Below are positions 26,326-35,025 of a DNA stretch of 64,000 nt, piece after piece. The stretch covers positions 310,001-374,000 of the forward strand of contig CAVSIP010000003.1 of the NCBI GenBank assembly GCA_963728075.1, written 5' to 3'. The notes under the pieces were generated by a model that saw nothing but the letters and a program-made list of their open reading frames with translations, ran no database searches and had not been told where the DNA came from. Position 1 is the first letter of the stretch. Each line of letters begins with the position of its first letter. The translations under genes and the position numbers were made by a program. Source of the DNA: CAVSIP01 sp963728075. GTDB lineage: Bacteria; Actinomycetota; Actinomycetes; JAFAQI01; DASSKL01.

Positions 26326-27887
26326 GCCCCATCACCTCGGTGCTTGCCGCGGCCGAGTACCACGCGCCGCAGATCGCGTACGGCGCGATCTCGCCGATCC
26401 TCGTCGTGTTCGCCGCGGCGACGGTGGGCGTCCTCGTGGAGGCCTTCGCCCCCGTCCGGCTGCGCTGGCCGCTGCAGCTGGGGACGGCGCTCGCCGGCCT
26501 GGGCGGGGCGCTGGTCGGAACCATCGTGCTGGCCGGCACCCACGCGCAGCTCACGGCCGAGCGGGCCATCGCGGTGGACGGCCCGACGCTGTTCCTGTGG
26601 GGGACCATCCTCGTCATCGCGCTCGCCTCCGTCCTGCTCGTGGCGGAGCGCGCGGTGACCGCGGGTGGCCCGGCGTTCACCCCGCAGGCCTCGCAGCTGC
26701 CGGGCAGCAGCGCCGAGCGGGCCCTGGCCGCGGCCGGGCGGATGCAGACCGAGGTCTTCCCGCTGTTCATGTTCGCGGTCACCGGCATGCTGATCTTCCC
26801 GGCGTCGAACTCGCTGCTGCTCATGTTCGTCGGCCTCGAGGTGCTGTCGCTGCCGCTGTACCTGCTGTCCGGGCTGGCCCGGCGGCGCCGGCTGCTCAGC
26901 CAGGAGGCAGCGGTCAAGTACTTCCTGCTGGGCGCGTTCTCCTCCGCGTTCTTTCTCTACGGCGTCGCGCTGCTCTACGGCTACGCCAACACCGTGGAGC
27001 TCGGCGGGATCCGGGACGCCGTCGGGGTGTCCAGCCACAGCGACGCGCTGCTCTACCTGGGGCTGGGCCTGCTCGGCGTGGGCCTGCTGTTCAAGGTCGG
27101 CGCCGCGCCGTTCCAGGCCTGGATCCCCGACGTCTACCAGGGTGCGCCCACGCCGATCACCGCGTTCATGGGTGCGGCCACCAAGGTCGCGGCCTTCGGC
27201 GCGCTGCTGCGCGTGCTCTACGTCGGCTTCGGCGACCTGGTGTGGGACTGGCGGCCCGTGCTGTGGGGCGTGGCGATCCTCACGATGGTCGTCGGCGCCG
27301 TCCTCGCGATAACCCAGCAGGACATCAAGCGGATGCTCGCGTACTCCTCGATCGCGCACGTGGGCTTCCTGCTCATCGGGATCATCGCGGCGAACACCCG
27401 CGGGCTGTCCGGCACGCTGTTCTACCTGCTCACCTACGGCCTCACGACGGTCGGTGCGTTCGGCCTCGTGACGCTGGTGCGCGACGCCGACGGCGAGGCC
27501 ACCCACCTGTCTCGCTGGGCGGGGCTGGGCAAGCGCGCGCCCCTGGTGGCCGGCATCTTCACGCTGTTCCTGCTCGCCCTGGCCGGCATCCCGCTCACCA
27601 GCGGTTTCTCCGGCAAGTACGCCGTGTTCCTCGCCGGCATCGACGGCGGGGCCACGCCGGTCGTCGTGGTCGCGCTCGTGATGAGCGCCGTCGCGGCGTT
27701 CTTCTACGTCCGGGTCATCGTGCTCATGTACTTCTCCGACCCGGTGGCCGACGGCCCGACGGTCGTCGTGCCCGGCGTCCTGACGGCAACCGCCCTCGCG
27801 GTCGCCGTGGGCGTTACCGTGGTGCTCGGCGTCTACCCGGACCCGTTCCTGCACCTGGCCCGCGACGCCGTACCGTTCGTCCGCTGA
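26322..27887 (+). CDS. nuoN: NADH-quinone oxidoreductase subunit N
   Basis: 521 aa antiporter-like subunit closing the operon. Signatures are FVGLEVLSLPLYLLSGLARR (membrane glutamate), GAAPFQAWIPDVYQGAPTP and QQDIKRMLAYSSIAHVGF. GTG start with GTGA overlap on nuoM. The polyprenyl synthase gene follows after 30 bp and is probably co-transcribed. Confidence 0.96.
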   Translation: MSPITSVLAAAEYHAPQIAYGAISPILVVFAAATVGVLVEAFAPVRLRWPLQLGTALAGLGGALVGTIVLAGTHAQLTAERAIAVDGPTLFLWGTILVIALASVLLVAERAVTAGGPAFTPQASQLPGSSAERALAAAGRMQTEVFPLFMFAVTGMLIFPASNSLLLMFVGLEVLSLPLYLLSGLARRRRLLSQEAAVKYFLLGAFSSAFFLYGVALLYGYANTVELGGIRDAVGVSSHSDALLYLGLGLLGVGLLFKVGAAPFQAWIPDVYQGAPTPITAFMGAATKVAAFGALLRVLYVGFGDLVWDWRPVLWGVAILTMVVGAVLAITQQDIKRMLAYSSIAHVGFLLIGIIAANTRGLSGTLFYLLTYGLTTVGAFGLVTLVRDADGEATHLSRWAGLGKRAPLVAGIFTLFLLALAGIPLTSGFSGKYAVFLAGIDGGATPVVVVALVMSAVAAFFYVRVIVLMYFSDPVADGPTVVVPGVLTATALAVAVGVTVVLGVYPDPFLHLARDAVPFVR

Positions 27888-27917
27888 GAGACCCATCCGC
27901 TGAGAGAACAGGGAGCC

Positions 27918-28901
27918 GTGGCCGCGTCGTACGGCGTCGACTTCGACGATCCCGCCCTCGAGGGCGAGATCCGGGCCGGCCTGGCGTCGGTCGAGTCAAT
28001 GCTGCGGGAGTCGACGAAGAGTGACTACCCGTTCGTCACCGAGACCTCGCGACACCTCGTCGAAGCCGGTGGCAAGCGGTTCCGCCCCCTGCTCGTCCTG
28101 CTCGCCGCGCAGTTCGCCGACCCGCACGCCATCGGTGTCGTCCCGGCGGGGGTGGTCGTCGAGCTGACCCACCTCGCCACGCTCTACCACGACGACGTCA
28201 TGGACGAGGCGCCGGTCCGACGTGGCGCGCAGAGTGCGAACAGCCGCTGGACCAACACCATCGCGATCCTCACCGGTGACTTCCTGTTCGCGCGCGCGTC
28301 GGACATCCTCGCCGACCTCGGTCCCGAGGCGGTGCGCATCCAGGCGCGCACGTTCGAGCGTCTCGTCCAAGGCCAGATCCGCGAGACCGTGGGGTCGGAG
28401 GACGGGGTGGACCCCGTGGACCACTACCTGCGGGTGGTGGCCGACAAGACCGCGTCGCTGATCTCGACCTCCTGCCGGTTCGGCGGCATGCTCAGCGGCG
28501 CCGACGCCACCGCCACGGACGTGCTCGCGCGGTTCGGCGAGCGCATCGGGGTGGCCTTCCAGCTCTCCGACGACCTGCTCGACGTCGCCAGCGAGAGCGA
28601 CCAGTCCGGCAAGACGCCTGGGACGGACCTGCGCGAGGGCATCCGTACCCTTCCCGTGCTGCTCGCGTTGCGGGCCGGGGACGAGGAGCTCGCCGGGCTG
28701 CTGGCCGGCGACCTCAGCGATGACGCCGCGCTCGACCGCGCACTCGAGCGGCTGCGCAGCCACCCCGCGATGGCCGAGGCCCGCAACGTGCTGCAGACCT
28801 GGGCCGACGACGCCCGCGCGGCGCTCAGCCCGCTGCCGGACGTGCCGGCGAAGCGGGCGCTGGCGTCTCTGTGCGACTTCGTGGTCGCGCGTACCGGCTG
28901 A
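27918..28901 (+). CDS. long-chain polyprenyl diphosphate synthase
   Basis: 327 aa all-alpha prenyltransferase with both Asp-rich motifs: DDVMD (92-96) and DDLLD (218-222). The residues five and four before the first motif are small (Ala87, Thr88), without the aromatic block of FPP synthases, which favours a long product. It is a good candidate for the menaquinone side chain. The 30-bp spacing from nuoN and the menJ-like gene before nuoA support a quinone role. Its 3' end overlaps the convergent PAP2 gene by 77 nt. Confidence 0.88.
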   Translation: MAASYGVDFDDPALEGEIRAGLASVESMLRESTKSDYPFVTETSRHLVEAGGKRFRPLLVLLAAQFADPHAIGVVPAGVVVELTHLATLYHDDVMDEAPVRRGAQSANSRWTNTIAILTGDFLFARASDILADLGPEAVRIQARTFERLVQGQIRETVGSEDGVDPVDHYLRVVADKTASLISTSCRFGGMLSGADATATDVLARFGERIGVAFQLSDDLLDVASESDQSGKTPGTDLREGIRTLPVLLALRAGDEELAGLLAGDLSDDAALDRALERLRSHPAMAEARNVLQTWADDARAALSPLPDVPAKRALASLCDFVVARTG

Positions 28902-29670
28902 GCGCGAACGCGGGCAGCCGCTGCACGGCGAGGACGGCGGCGAACAGCGCGATGGCCAGCAGGCCGTCCAGCCACCAGTGGTTCGCCGTGGCGACGACCA
29001 CGAACCCGGTGGCCAGCGGGTGGAGCACGGTCAGCCAGCGCCACCGCCCGCTGCCGACCCGGACGGCGAACCAGGCGACGAGCACCGCCCAGCCGACGTG
29101 CACCGACGGCAGCGCCGAGAGCTGGTCCGCGATGCCGCCGTTGTACACCGACTGCCCGTACCGGGCGGCGGTGTCCACGAAGCCGTAGCCGGTCAGCAGC
29201 CGGGGTGGCGCGGTCGGCAGCAGGTGGATCGCGAGCGAGGCGGCGGTCAGCAGGACGAGCGCGTTGCGAGCGCGGGGGTAGGCCTCTGGGTGGCGCAGCC
29301 ACAGCCAGACCAGGAAGACCACGATGCCGTTCCAGTGGCCGTACACGTAGAACGCGTTGCACATCTTGGTCAGCAGCTCGTGCGGGATGATCAGGTGCTG
29401 GACGTCGAGCTCGCTCGGCAGGTGCAGCCAGCGCTCGGCCGAGACGACCCACCGCCCCCGGGCCAGCGCATCCCCGAGGTCGTGGCGAGCGAGGCCGCCG
29501 ACGAGCTGCCACAGCCCGAACAGCCCGAGGACGAGCGCCCCCTCACGTGCCGCTGCCCGCGCAGTCGGCACCCGGTCCGGGAAGCGCAGCCTGGCCACGA
29601 CGGTGGCGGCGGCGAGGGTGGCCGCCACCAGGGTGGCGGCCTCCCACGACAGCACGTTGAGGTAGTGCAT
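28825..29670 (-). CDS. PAP2 superfamily membrane phosphatase/phosphotransferase
   Basis: 281 aa, five to six membrane helices. The motifs LPSVHVGWA and ANHWWLDG are the catalytic histidine regions of the PAP2 fold, and APPRLLTGYGFVDTA precedes them as in the inositol-phosphotransferase-like (Aur1/Ipt1) branch. The substrate is probably a lipid phosphate. The last 26 codons overlap the convergent polyprenyl synthase gene; a Pro/Ala-rich tail fills the overlap. Confidence 0.75.
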   Translation of the reverse strand: MHYLNVLSWEAATLVAATLAAATVVARLRFPDRVPTARAAAREGALVLGLFGLWQLVGGLARHDLGDALARGRWVVSAERWLHLPSELDVQHLIIPHELLTKMCNAFYVYGHWNGIVVFLVWLWLRHPEAYPRARNALVLLTAASLAIHLLPTAPPRLLTGYGFVDTAARYGQSVYNGGIADQLSALPSVHVGWAVLVAWFAVRVGSGRWRWLTVLHPLATGFVVVATANHWWLDGLLAIALFAAVLAVQRLPAFALSRYARPRSRTETPAPASPARPAAG

Positions 29671-29700
29671 GGCCGCCGCATGGTACGTCGCGGCGTCCGG

Positions 29701-30102
29701 TCAGCTCAGCAGTGCGGCGATCTGTGCGTCGAGGTCCACGTGGTCGAGCTCGCTGCCGCTGGGGACGACGGCGTACGTCGCGATCAGGAACTCGGCGACG
29801 GCGTCCAGGGACAGCGTCATCGACGCGACCTTGTCGCCAGCCAGCGTGATGCGGATCTCCCGGTCGCCGCACGGCTCGACCGTGACGTCGCCGTAGCCGG
29901 CCGGGGCCATCACGCCGGCCTCCAGCAGCTCCCGGGCGAACGTCCAGGTCACCCGCTCCGGCATCGACGGGGCGACGGTCAGCGTGACCGCGAACGGGTC
30001 CGTCGGGTCGAAGCTGAGCGCACCGTCGACCTCGGCGTGGACGAGGGCCGTCTCCACCGCGAGGGGCACCGGCGTGTTCACTGCACCTGCGAAGTCGTGC
30101 AT
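29701..30102 (-). CDS. SsgA-like family (SALP) sporulation/cell-division regulator
   Basis: 133 aa, the usual SALP length. DPTDPFAVTLTV, VTWTFARELLEAG, GYGDVTVEPCGD and the C-terminal VVPSGSELDHVDLDAQIAALL match the SsgA/SsgB family, which recruits FtsZ and guides septation in morphologically complex actinobacteria. Which member it is cannot be told. It starts 30 bp before the PAP2 gene on the same strand. Confidence 0.82.
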   Translation of the reverse strand: MHDFAGAVNTPVPLAVETALVHAEVDGALSFDPTDPFAVTLTVAPSMPERVTWTFARELLEAGVMAPAGYGDVTVEPCGDREIRITLAGDKVASMTLSLDAVAEFLIATYAVVPSGSELDHVDLDAQIAALLS

Positions 30103-30179
30103 CGGGACCTTCCCTCGGGCCGAACGGTTCTGCCCCTACAACGACGCAGGCGCACAGAGGTCACGCGGGGTGACCGGCG

Positions 30180-30833
30180 TCACGTCCGGTTGTAGAGCCA
30201 CGGCCACTCGACGTACAGCGCATCGCAGCCGGCCGCCCGGGCCTGGAGCGCGGTGCGGCGGCACCGAACTCGCCAGCCGAGCGCCAGCACCCCGCTCGCG
30301 TGGCAGGCGTCCGCGGCGCCACGCGTCCACTGCGCCGCCGGTGCGTTGAGGCCGCCGACGCCTGCCGGCGCCAGCAGGCGGGCATGCGCGCCGACGTCCG
30401 CGGGGAGCCGGTCCACGGAGTGGACCGTGCGCACCCCGTGCTCGCCCGCCCAGGATCCGGCGGCCGGCCAGGACGTGCCGCACAGCCACAGCCGCCCGGC
30501 ACCGCCGTACGCCCGTGCCAGCGCGACCACGGGTGCGACGGCGTCCGGGTCGAGGACGTCGAGGCTCAGCTCGTACCCCGCGCCGCACTGCTCGTACAGG
30601 TCGCGCAGGGCCGGCACCCACGGTGGCAGCGCCGTACGAGGCAGCCGCCGTACCCGCCGACCCAGCGTCGTGCGCGCCCTGTGCACCAGCACGGGCACCC
30701 CGTCGGCGGTGAGCCGTACGTCGGTCTCGAGCCCGGCCGCGCCCGCCGCGAGCGCCCGGCGGAAGGCACGCAGCGTGTTGCCCGCGGCGAGGAAGCGCCC
30801 GCCCCGGTGTGCGAAGACGAGCGGGGCGCTCAC
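30180..30833 (-). CDS. glycerophosphodiester phosphodiesterase family protein
   Basis: 217 aa GDPD-type TIM barrel. FAHRGGRFLAAGNTLRAF and LETDVRLTADGVPVLVH carry the catalytic histidine, Glu and Asp, although the second conserved His is followed by Arg rather than the common Asp. It hydrolyses glycerophosphodiesters to glycerol-3-phosphate in the known family. There is no signal peptide, so it is cytoplasmic. GTG 30833 overlaps the atuA-like stop (GTGA). Confidence 0.8.
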   Translation of the reverse strand: MSAPLVFAHRGGRFLAAGNTLRAFRRALAAGAAGLETDVRLTADGVPVLVHRARTTLGRRVRRLPRTALPPWVPALRDLYEQCGAGYELSLDVLDPDAVAPVVALARAYGGAGRLWLCGTSWPAAGSWAGEHGVRTVHSVDRLPADVGAHARLLAPAGVGGLNAPAAQWTRGAADACHASGVLALGWRVRCRRTALQARAAGCDALYVEWPWLYNRT

Positions 30834-32575
30834 CCGCCGAGCAGCGACACCGGCAGGTCGACCTGCCGCGCGCGCAGCCACTCGCCGAGCCCCTTGGCCT
30901 GCGGGTCCTGCCGGGTCGAGGCGGCCACCCCCTCACCGAGCAGGCCGCGCAGCACGAAGTTCACGGCCAGGATGTTCGGCAGCTCGTAGCGGTCCACGCC
31001 GAGGTCGGCCGCCTCCGGCAGCAGCTCCTTGAGCCGGGCCACGGTGAGGTTGGCGGCCAGCCACGCGTACGCCTCGGCGCTGCGCGCCCACACCCCGAGG
31101 TTGGCGTTGCCGCCCTTGTCCCCGGACCGGGCCCCGAAGAGCTCGCCGAGCGGCACGCGGCGGGTCGGGCCGCCCGGTGCGCCGACGGTGGACACGGTCC
31201 GGGTCTCGGCCGGCACACCCTCCGCAGGTCGGGTCGGCGCCACGTCGACCCGCTGCCCGGACGGCCCCACGACGGTCTGGACGACATCGGTGGCGGGGAC
31301 GACGGCCGGCCAGTACACCCCGTACGGCGACGCGTCGCCGGGTGGGCCGGTCATCGTGGTGCCGGGGTAGGACGCGAGCGCCAGCTCGACCGCTGCGCCG
31401 GAGAAGGCCCGCCCCACCTTCGCCGCGTCGTCGTCGCGCACGGTGATCCGCAGCTGCGCGACGGCTTGCTCGTTCTGCTCCGGGTCGGGCCGGTCGGTGC
31501 GGGCCAGCGTCACGTCGACGTCCCGGATCCCTGCGAGGACGGGTGCGAGCTGGCGGCGGACCAGGGCGGCCTTCGCCTCGACGTCGAGCCCGGTGAGGAG
31601 GAACGTCATGGCGTTGCGGTGCCCGCCGATGAGGTTGATGCAGACCTTCGCCGTGCCGGGCGGGGGCTCACCGCGCACCCGGCTGACCCGGACCCGGTCG
31701 GGACCCTCCTCGGCGAGGTGGATCGTGTCGAACCGGGCCGTGACGTCGGGCCCGAGGTAGCGCGGGTCGCCGATCTCGTAGAGCAGCTGCGCGGTGACCG
31801 TGCCGACGGTCACCGCGCCGCCCGTACCGGGGTGCTTGGTGATGACGCTGGAGCCGTCCTCGTGCACCTCGGCGAGCGGGAACCCGAGGTGCTCCAGGCC
31901 GGGCACCTCGCGGAAGAAGGCGTAGTTGCCCCCGGTCGCCTGCGCGCCGCACTCGAGGATGTGCCCGGCGACGACCGCGCCGGCGAGCGGGTCCCAGTCG
32001 TCCCGGGCCCAGCCGTGGTGCCAGGCGGCGGGGCCGACCACGAGCGAGGCGTCGGTGACGCGGCCCGTCACCACCACGTCGGCACCCAGGTCCAGCGCGG
32101 CGGCGATGCCCCAGCCGCCGAGGTAGGCGTTCGCGGTCACCGGGTCGCCGGTCAGCGGGGCCCCGGTGTCCAGGTTGGCCAGGTCCGCACCGGCGGAACG
32201 CAGCTGCGCGAGCCGCGGCATGAGGTCGTCGCCCTCGACGTGCGCGACGGCGACGTCGAGCCCGAGCCGCTGCGCCAGCGCCCGTACCGCGTCCGCGCAG
32301 CCTGCCGGGTTGAGCCCGCCCGCGTTGGCGATGACGCGTACGCCGCGGTCCTGCGCCGTGCCCAGCGACTCCTCCAGCTGGCGCAGGAAGGTGGTGGCGT
32401 AGCCCTTCGTCGGGTCCTTCAGGCGTGAGCGGAACAGGATGAGCATGGTGAGCTCGGCCAGGTAGTCGCCGGTGAGTACGTCGAGCTCGCCGCCCTCGAG
32501 CATCTCCCGCATCGCGGAGAGCCGGTCGCCGTAGAACCCCGAGCAGTTGCCGATCCGGATCGGGCTGACCGCCAT
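30830..32575 (-). CDS. AtuA family (acyclic terpene utilisation, DUF1446) protein
   Basis: 581 aa. The N-terminal RIGNCSGFYGDRLSAMREML and VIANAGGLNPAGCADAVRAL and the C-terminal LFGARSGDKGGNANLGVWA are hallmarks of the AtuA/DUF1446 family. AtuA was named from Pseudomonas citronellol/geranyl catabolism but has no settled biochemical role. No atuC/atuF carboxylase gene is next to it, so terpene use is not implied. It is divergent from the Nudix gene across 36 bp. Confidence 0.82.
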   Translation of the reverse strand: MAVSPIRIGNCSGFYGDRLSAMREMLEGGELDVLTGDYLAELTMLILFRSRLKDPTKGYATTFLRQLEESLGTAQDRGVRVIANAGGLNPAGCADAVRALAQRLGLDVAVAHVEGDDLMPRLAQLRSAGADLANLDTGAPLTGDPVTANAYLGGWGIAAALDLGADVVVTGRVTDASLVVGPAAWHHGWARDDWDPLAGAVVAGHILECGAQATGGNYAFFREVPGLEHLGFPLAEVHEDGSSVITKHPGTGGAVTVGTVTAQLLYEIGDPRYLGPDVTARFDTIHLAEEGPDRVRVSRVRGEPPPGTAKVCINLIGGHRNAMTFLLTGLDVEAKAALVRRQLAPVLAGIRDVDVTLARTDRPDPEQNEQAVAQLRITVRDDDAAKVGRAFSGAAVELALASYPGTTMTGPPGDASPYGVYWPAVVPATDVVQTVVGPSGQRVDVAPTRPAEGVPAETRTVSTVGAPGGPTRRVPLGELFGARSGDKGGNANLGVWARSAEAYAWLAANLTVARLKELLPEAADLGVDRYELPNILAVNFVLRGLLGEGVAASTRQDPQAKGLGEWLRARQVDLPVSLLGG

Positions 32576-32611
32576 GGCCGGACGCTACCAGCGGCTTCGT
32601 ACGCTGAACGG

Positions 32612-33076
32612 GTGACCTCGTCCCTGCGCGCGGCCGGGCTGTCCGCCTTCCGGCGGCTGCCCGTACCGGTGCGGCGGCTGGCGGTGCGGCTGGGCACGCC
32701 GCGGTTCACGGTCGGGGCGGTGCTCGTCGTGCGGCGCGGTGAGCACGTGCTGCTGCTGCGCCAGCGGCACACCGGTGGCTGGGGCCTGCCGGGCGGCCTG
32801 CTGCAGCGCGGGGAGGAGCCGGTGGCCGGGGTGCGCCGCGAGCTCACCGAGGAGGTCGGTGTCCGGGTGCCGGGCGAGCTGCCGCGGCCGACGGTGAACG
32901 TCGACGCTCGCGCCCGCCGGGTCGACGTCATCTACGAGCTCGCCGGCGACCTGGCGGGCGAGCCGCAGCCGCAGGAGCCGGAGATCCTCGAGGTGGGCTG
33001 GTTCCCGCCCGGGGGGCTGCCCGAGCGGATGACCCAGCCCACGCGGCAGATCCTGCGGTGCGTGGGCATCGCGTGA
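32612..33076 (+). CDS. Nudix hydrolase
   Basis: 154 aa with a complete Nudix box at residues 62-84 (G-x5-E-x7-REL-x-EE-x-G-V). It hydrolyses nucleoside diphosphates linked to another group; substrate unknown. The N-terminal 30 residues are Arg/Leu-rich. GTG start. It precedes a sugar nucleotidyltransferase-like gene by 10 bp, so the pair may act in sugar-nucleotide metabolism (inference). Confidence 0.85.
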   Translation: MTSSLRAAGLSAFRRLPVPVRRLAVRLGTPRFTVGAVLVVRRGEHVLLLRQRHTGGWGLPGGLLQRGEEPVAGVRRELTEEVGVRVPGELPRPTVNVDARARRVDVIYELAGDLAGEPQPQEPEILEVGWFPPGGLPERMTQPTRQILRCVGIA

Positions 33077-33086
33077 CGGCGTACCG

Positions 33087-33872
33087 GTGAGCGTCGCGGC
33101 TCTGGTCCTCGCGGCGGGGTCCGGCACCCGGCTGCGCCCGCTGACCGAGCGGGTCCCCAAGCCGCTGTGCCCGGTGGCGAACCTGCCGCTGCTGGACCGC
33201 GCGCTCGGCCTGGCCGAGGAGGCGCTGGGCGTACGCGGCCCCGAGCACGTCGCGGTGAATGCGCACGACCTCGCCGGGCAGATCCTCGCCCACGTGGGCG
33301 GCCGCGCCCACGTCGAGGTCGAGCAGCCGGAGGCGCTCGGCACCGCGGGCGCCGTGGCGAACCTGCGCGGCTGGCTGGCCGGGCGCGCCGTCCTGGTGGT
33401 CAACGGGGACGCCTACCTCGACGGGGCCGACCCGCACGGGTTCGTCGCCGGCTGGGACGGCGCCCGGCCGCGCCTGCTCGTCGTCCACGACCCCGGGCGC
33501 GCCGACTTCCCCGGCGGCTGGCGGTTCGCCGGGCTTTCGCTGCTGCCGGCCGCGGACGCCGAGCGGATTCCCGTGCGCCCGGCCGGCCTGTACGAGGCGG
33601 TGTGGCGGCAGGCGCAGGACGAGGGCCGGCTGGACCTGGTGCCGACGGCGGCGACGTTCGTGGACTGCGGCACGCCGAGGGAGTACCTGCGCGCGAACCT
33701 GCTGGCCTCCGGCGGGGAGAGCGTCGTCGGGCCGGGCGCGGTGGTGGCGGGCGAGCTGGTCCGGTCGGTCGTGTGGCCCGGTGGCGTCGTCCGCCGCGGT
33801 GAGCGCCTCGTCGAGTGCATCCGGGTGGGCGCCGACCTCACCGTCGAGGCCCCCCAACGCCCCCAAGTCTGA
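33087..33872 (+). CDS. sugar-phosphate nucleotidyltransferase family protein
   Basis: 261 aa. LVLAAGSGTRLRPLTERVPKPL is the nucleotide-binding signature of GlmU/RmlA/ManC-like enzymes, and VVNGDAYLDG carries the metal-binding Asp. A short C-terminal stretch (GPGAVVAGELVRSVVWPGGVV) resembles the start of a left-handed beta helix, too short for an acyltransferase. The activated sugar is unknown. The stop codon lies within the terminator stem. Confidence 0.8.
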   Translation: MSVAALVLAAGSGTRLRPLTERVPKPLCPVANLPLLDRALGLAEEALGVRGPEHVAVNAHDLAGQILAHVGGRAHVEVEQPEALGTAGAVANLRGWLAGRAVLVVNGDAYLDGADPHGFVAGWDGARPRLLVVHDPGRADFPGGWRFAGLSLLPAADAERIPVRPAGLYEAVWRQAQDEGRLDLVPTAATFVDCGTPREYLRANLLASGGESVVGPGAVVAGELVRSVVWPGGVVRRGERLVECIRVGADLTVEAPQRPQV

Positions 33873-33897
33873 TCTGTCTCGCCGGGCGAGACAGATC
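33871..33897. terminator. bidirectional hairpin between convergent nucleotidyltransferase and korB
   Basis: Perfect 11-bp stem, GATCTGTCTCG (33871-33881) with CGAGACAGATC (33887-33897), around a 5-nt loop. It begins inside the TGA of the plus-strand gene and lies 49 bp past the korB stop. Its lower GC than the surroundings fits a dedicated terminator. Confidence 0.7.
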
Positions 33898-33945
33898 AAA
33901 CTGGAGCCGAGGCCCCGGTTTCGCCGCGGCGACGGCGCTCTGCCG

Positions 33946-35025
33946 CTAGTGGATCTCCCAGGTGTCGGCGGAGGTGAGGAGGGTGGCGAGGTCGCCGGGG
34001 CCTTGCTCGTCGATGGCGTGGTCGACCTGTTCGCGGAGCAGGTCGTCGTAGGCGGGGGTGGGCACGTCGCGGAAGATCCCGATCGGGGTGGGGCCGCCGT
34101 CGACGTTGGCGAGGCGGGAGAGCATGTAGGCGACGTTCGGCTCGGCCGCGCGGGAGTCGTGGACGAGCAGCGCGTCCTCGCCGACGTCGGCGACGTCGAC
34201 GACCTCGAGGTGGCCGCCGCCGGTGAGGACGACGCCCTTCTCGCCCTGGGCGCCGAACCGGACGGGCTGCCCGTGCTCGAGCCGGACGAGCGCGGAGTCG
34301 CGGGTGTCGGGGTCCTTGATCAGGTCGAAGGCGCCGTCGTTGTAGATGTTGCAGTTCTGGTAGATCTCCACGAACGACGCGCCGCGGTGCTCGGCTGCGG
34401 CGCGCAGCACCGTCTGCAGGTGCTTGCGGTCGGAGTCGATCGTCCGCGCGACGAACGTCGCCTCCGCGCCGAGCGCGAGCGAGACGGGGTTGAACGGCCG
34501 GTCGAGTGAGCCCATCGGCGTGGACTTCGTGATCTTGCCGACCTCCGACGTCGGCGAGTACTGGCCCTTGGTCAGCCCGTAGATCCGGTTGTTGAACATC
34601 AGGATGTTGATGTTCACGTTGCGGCGCAGCGCGTGGATGATGTGGTTGCCGCCGATGGACAGCGCGTCGCCGTCACCGGTGACCACGAACACCGACAGGT
34701 CCGGTCGGGCGCTGGCCAGGCCGGTCGCGATCGCCGGCGCGCGGCCGTGGATCGAGTGCATCCCGTAGGTGTTCATGTAGTACGGGAACCGGCTCGAGCA
34801 GCCGATCCCGGAGACGAACACGATGTCCTCGCGCTTGACGCCGAGCTCGGGCATGATGCCCTGGACCGCGGCGAGGATCGCGTAGTCCCCGCAGCCCGGG
34901 CACCAGCGCACCTCCTGGTCGCTCTTGAAGTCCTTGGCGCTCTGCGCCTCCGTCGCCGCCGGTACGAGCGAGAGCCCGGACACCGACTGCAGCGGGATGA
35001 TCGGGTGGGCAGCACCGTCAGACAC
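33946..35025 (-). CDS. korB: 2-oxoacid:ferredoxin oxidoreductase, beta subunit
   Basis: 359 aa. TPP-binding subunit with GDGDALSIGGNH and NILMFNNRIYGLTKGQ. An N-terminal RWCPGCGDYAIL supplies cluster-ligand cysteines. With KorA it decarboxylates a 2-oxoacid, most likely 2-oxoglutarate, and reduces ferredoxin. GTG start, 8-nt overlap with korA. The pair is divergent from the second nuo cluster, which could accept the reduced ferredoxin. Confidence 0.9.
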   Translation of the reverse strand: MSDGAAHPIIPLQSVSGLSLVPAATEAQSAKDFKSDQEVRWCPGCGDYAILAAVQGIMPELGVKREDIVFVSGIGCSSRFPYYMNTYGMHSIHGRAPAIATGLASARPDLSVFVVTGDGDALSIGGNHIIHALRRNVNINILMFNNRIYGLTKGQYSPTSEVGKITKSTPMGSLDRPFNPVSLALGAEATFVARTIDSDRKHLQTVLRAAAEHRGASFVEIYQNCNIYNDGAFDLIKDPDTRDSALVRLEHGQPVRFGAQGEKGVVLTGGGHLEVVDVADVGEDALLVHDSRAAEPNVAYMLSRLANVDGGPTPIGIFRDVPTPAYDDLLREQVDHAIDEQGPGDLATLLTSADTWEIH

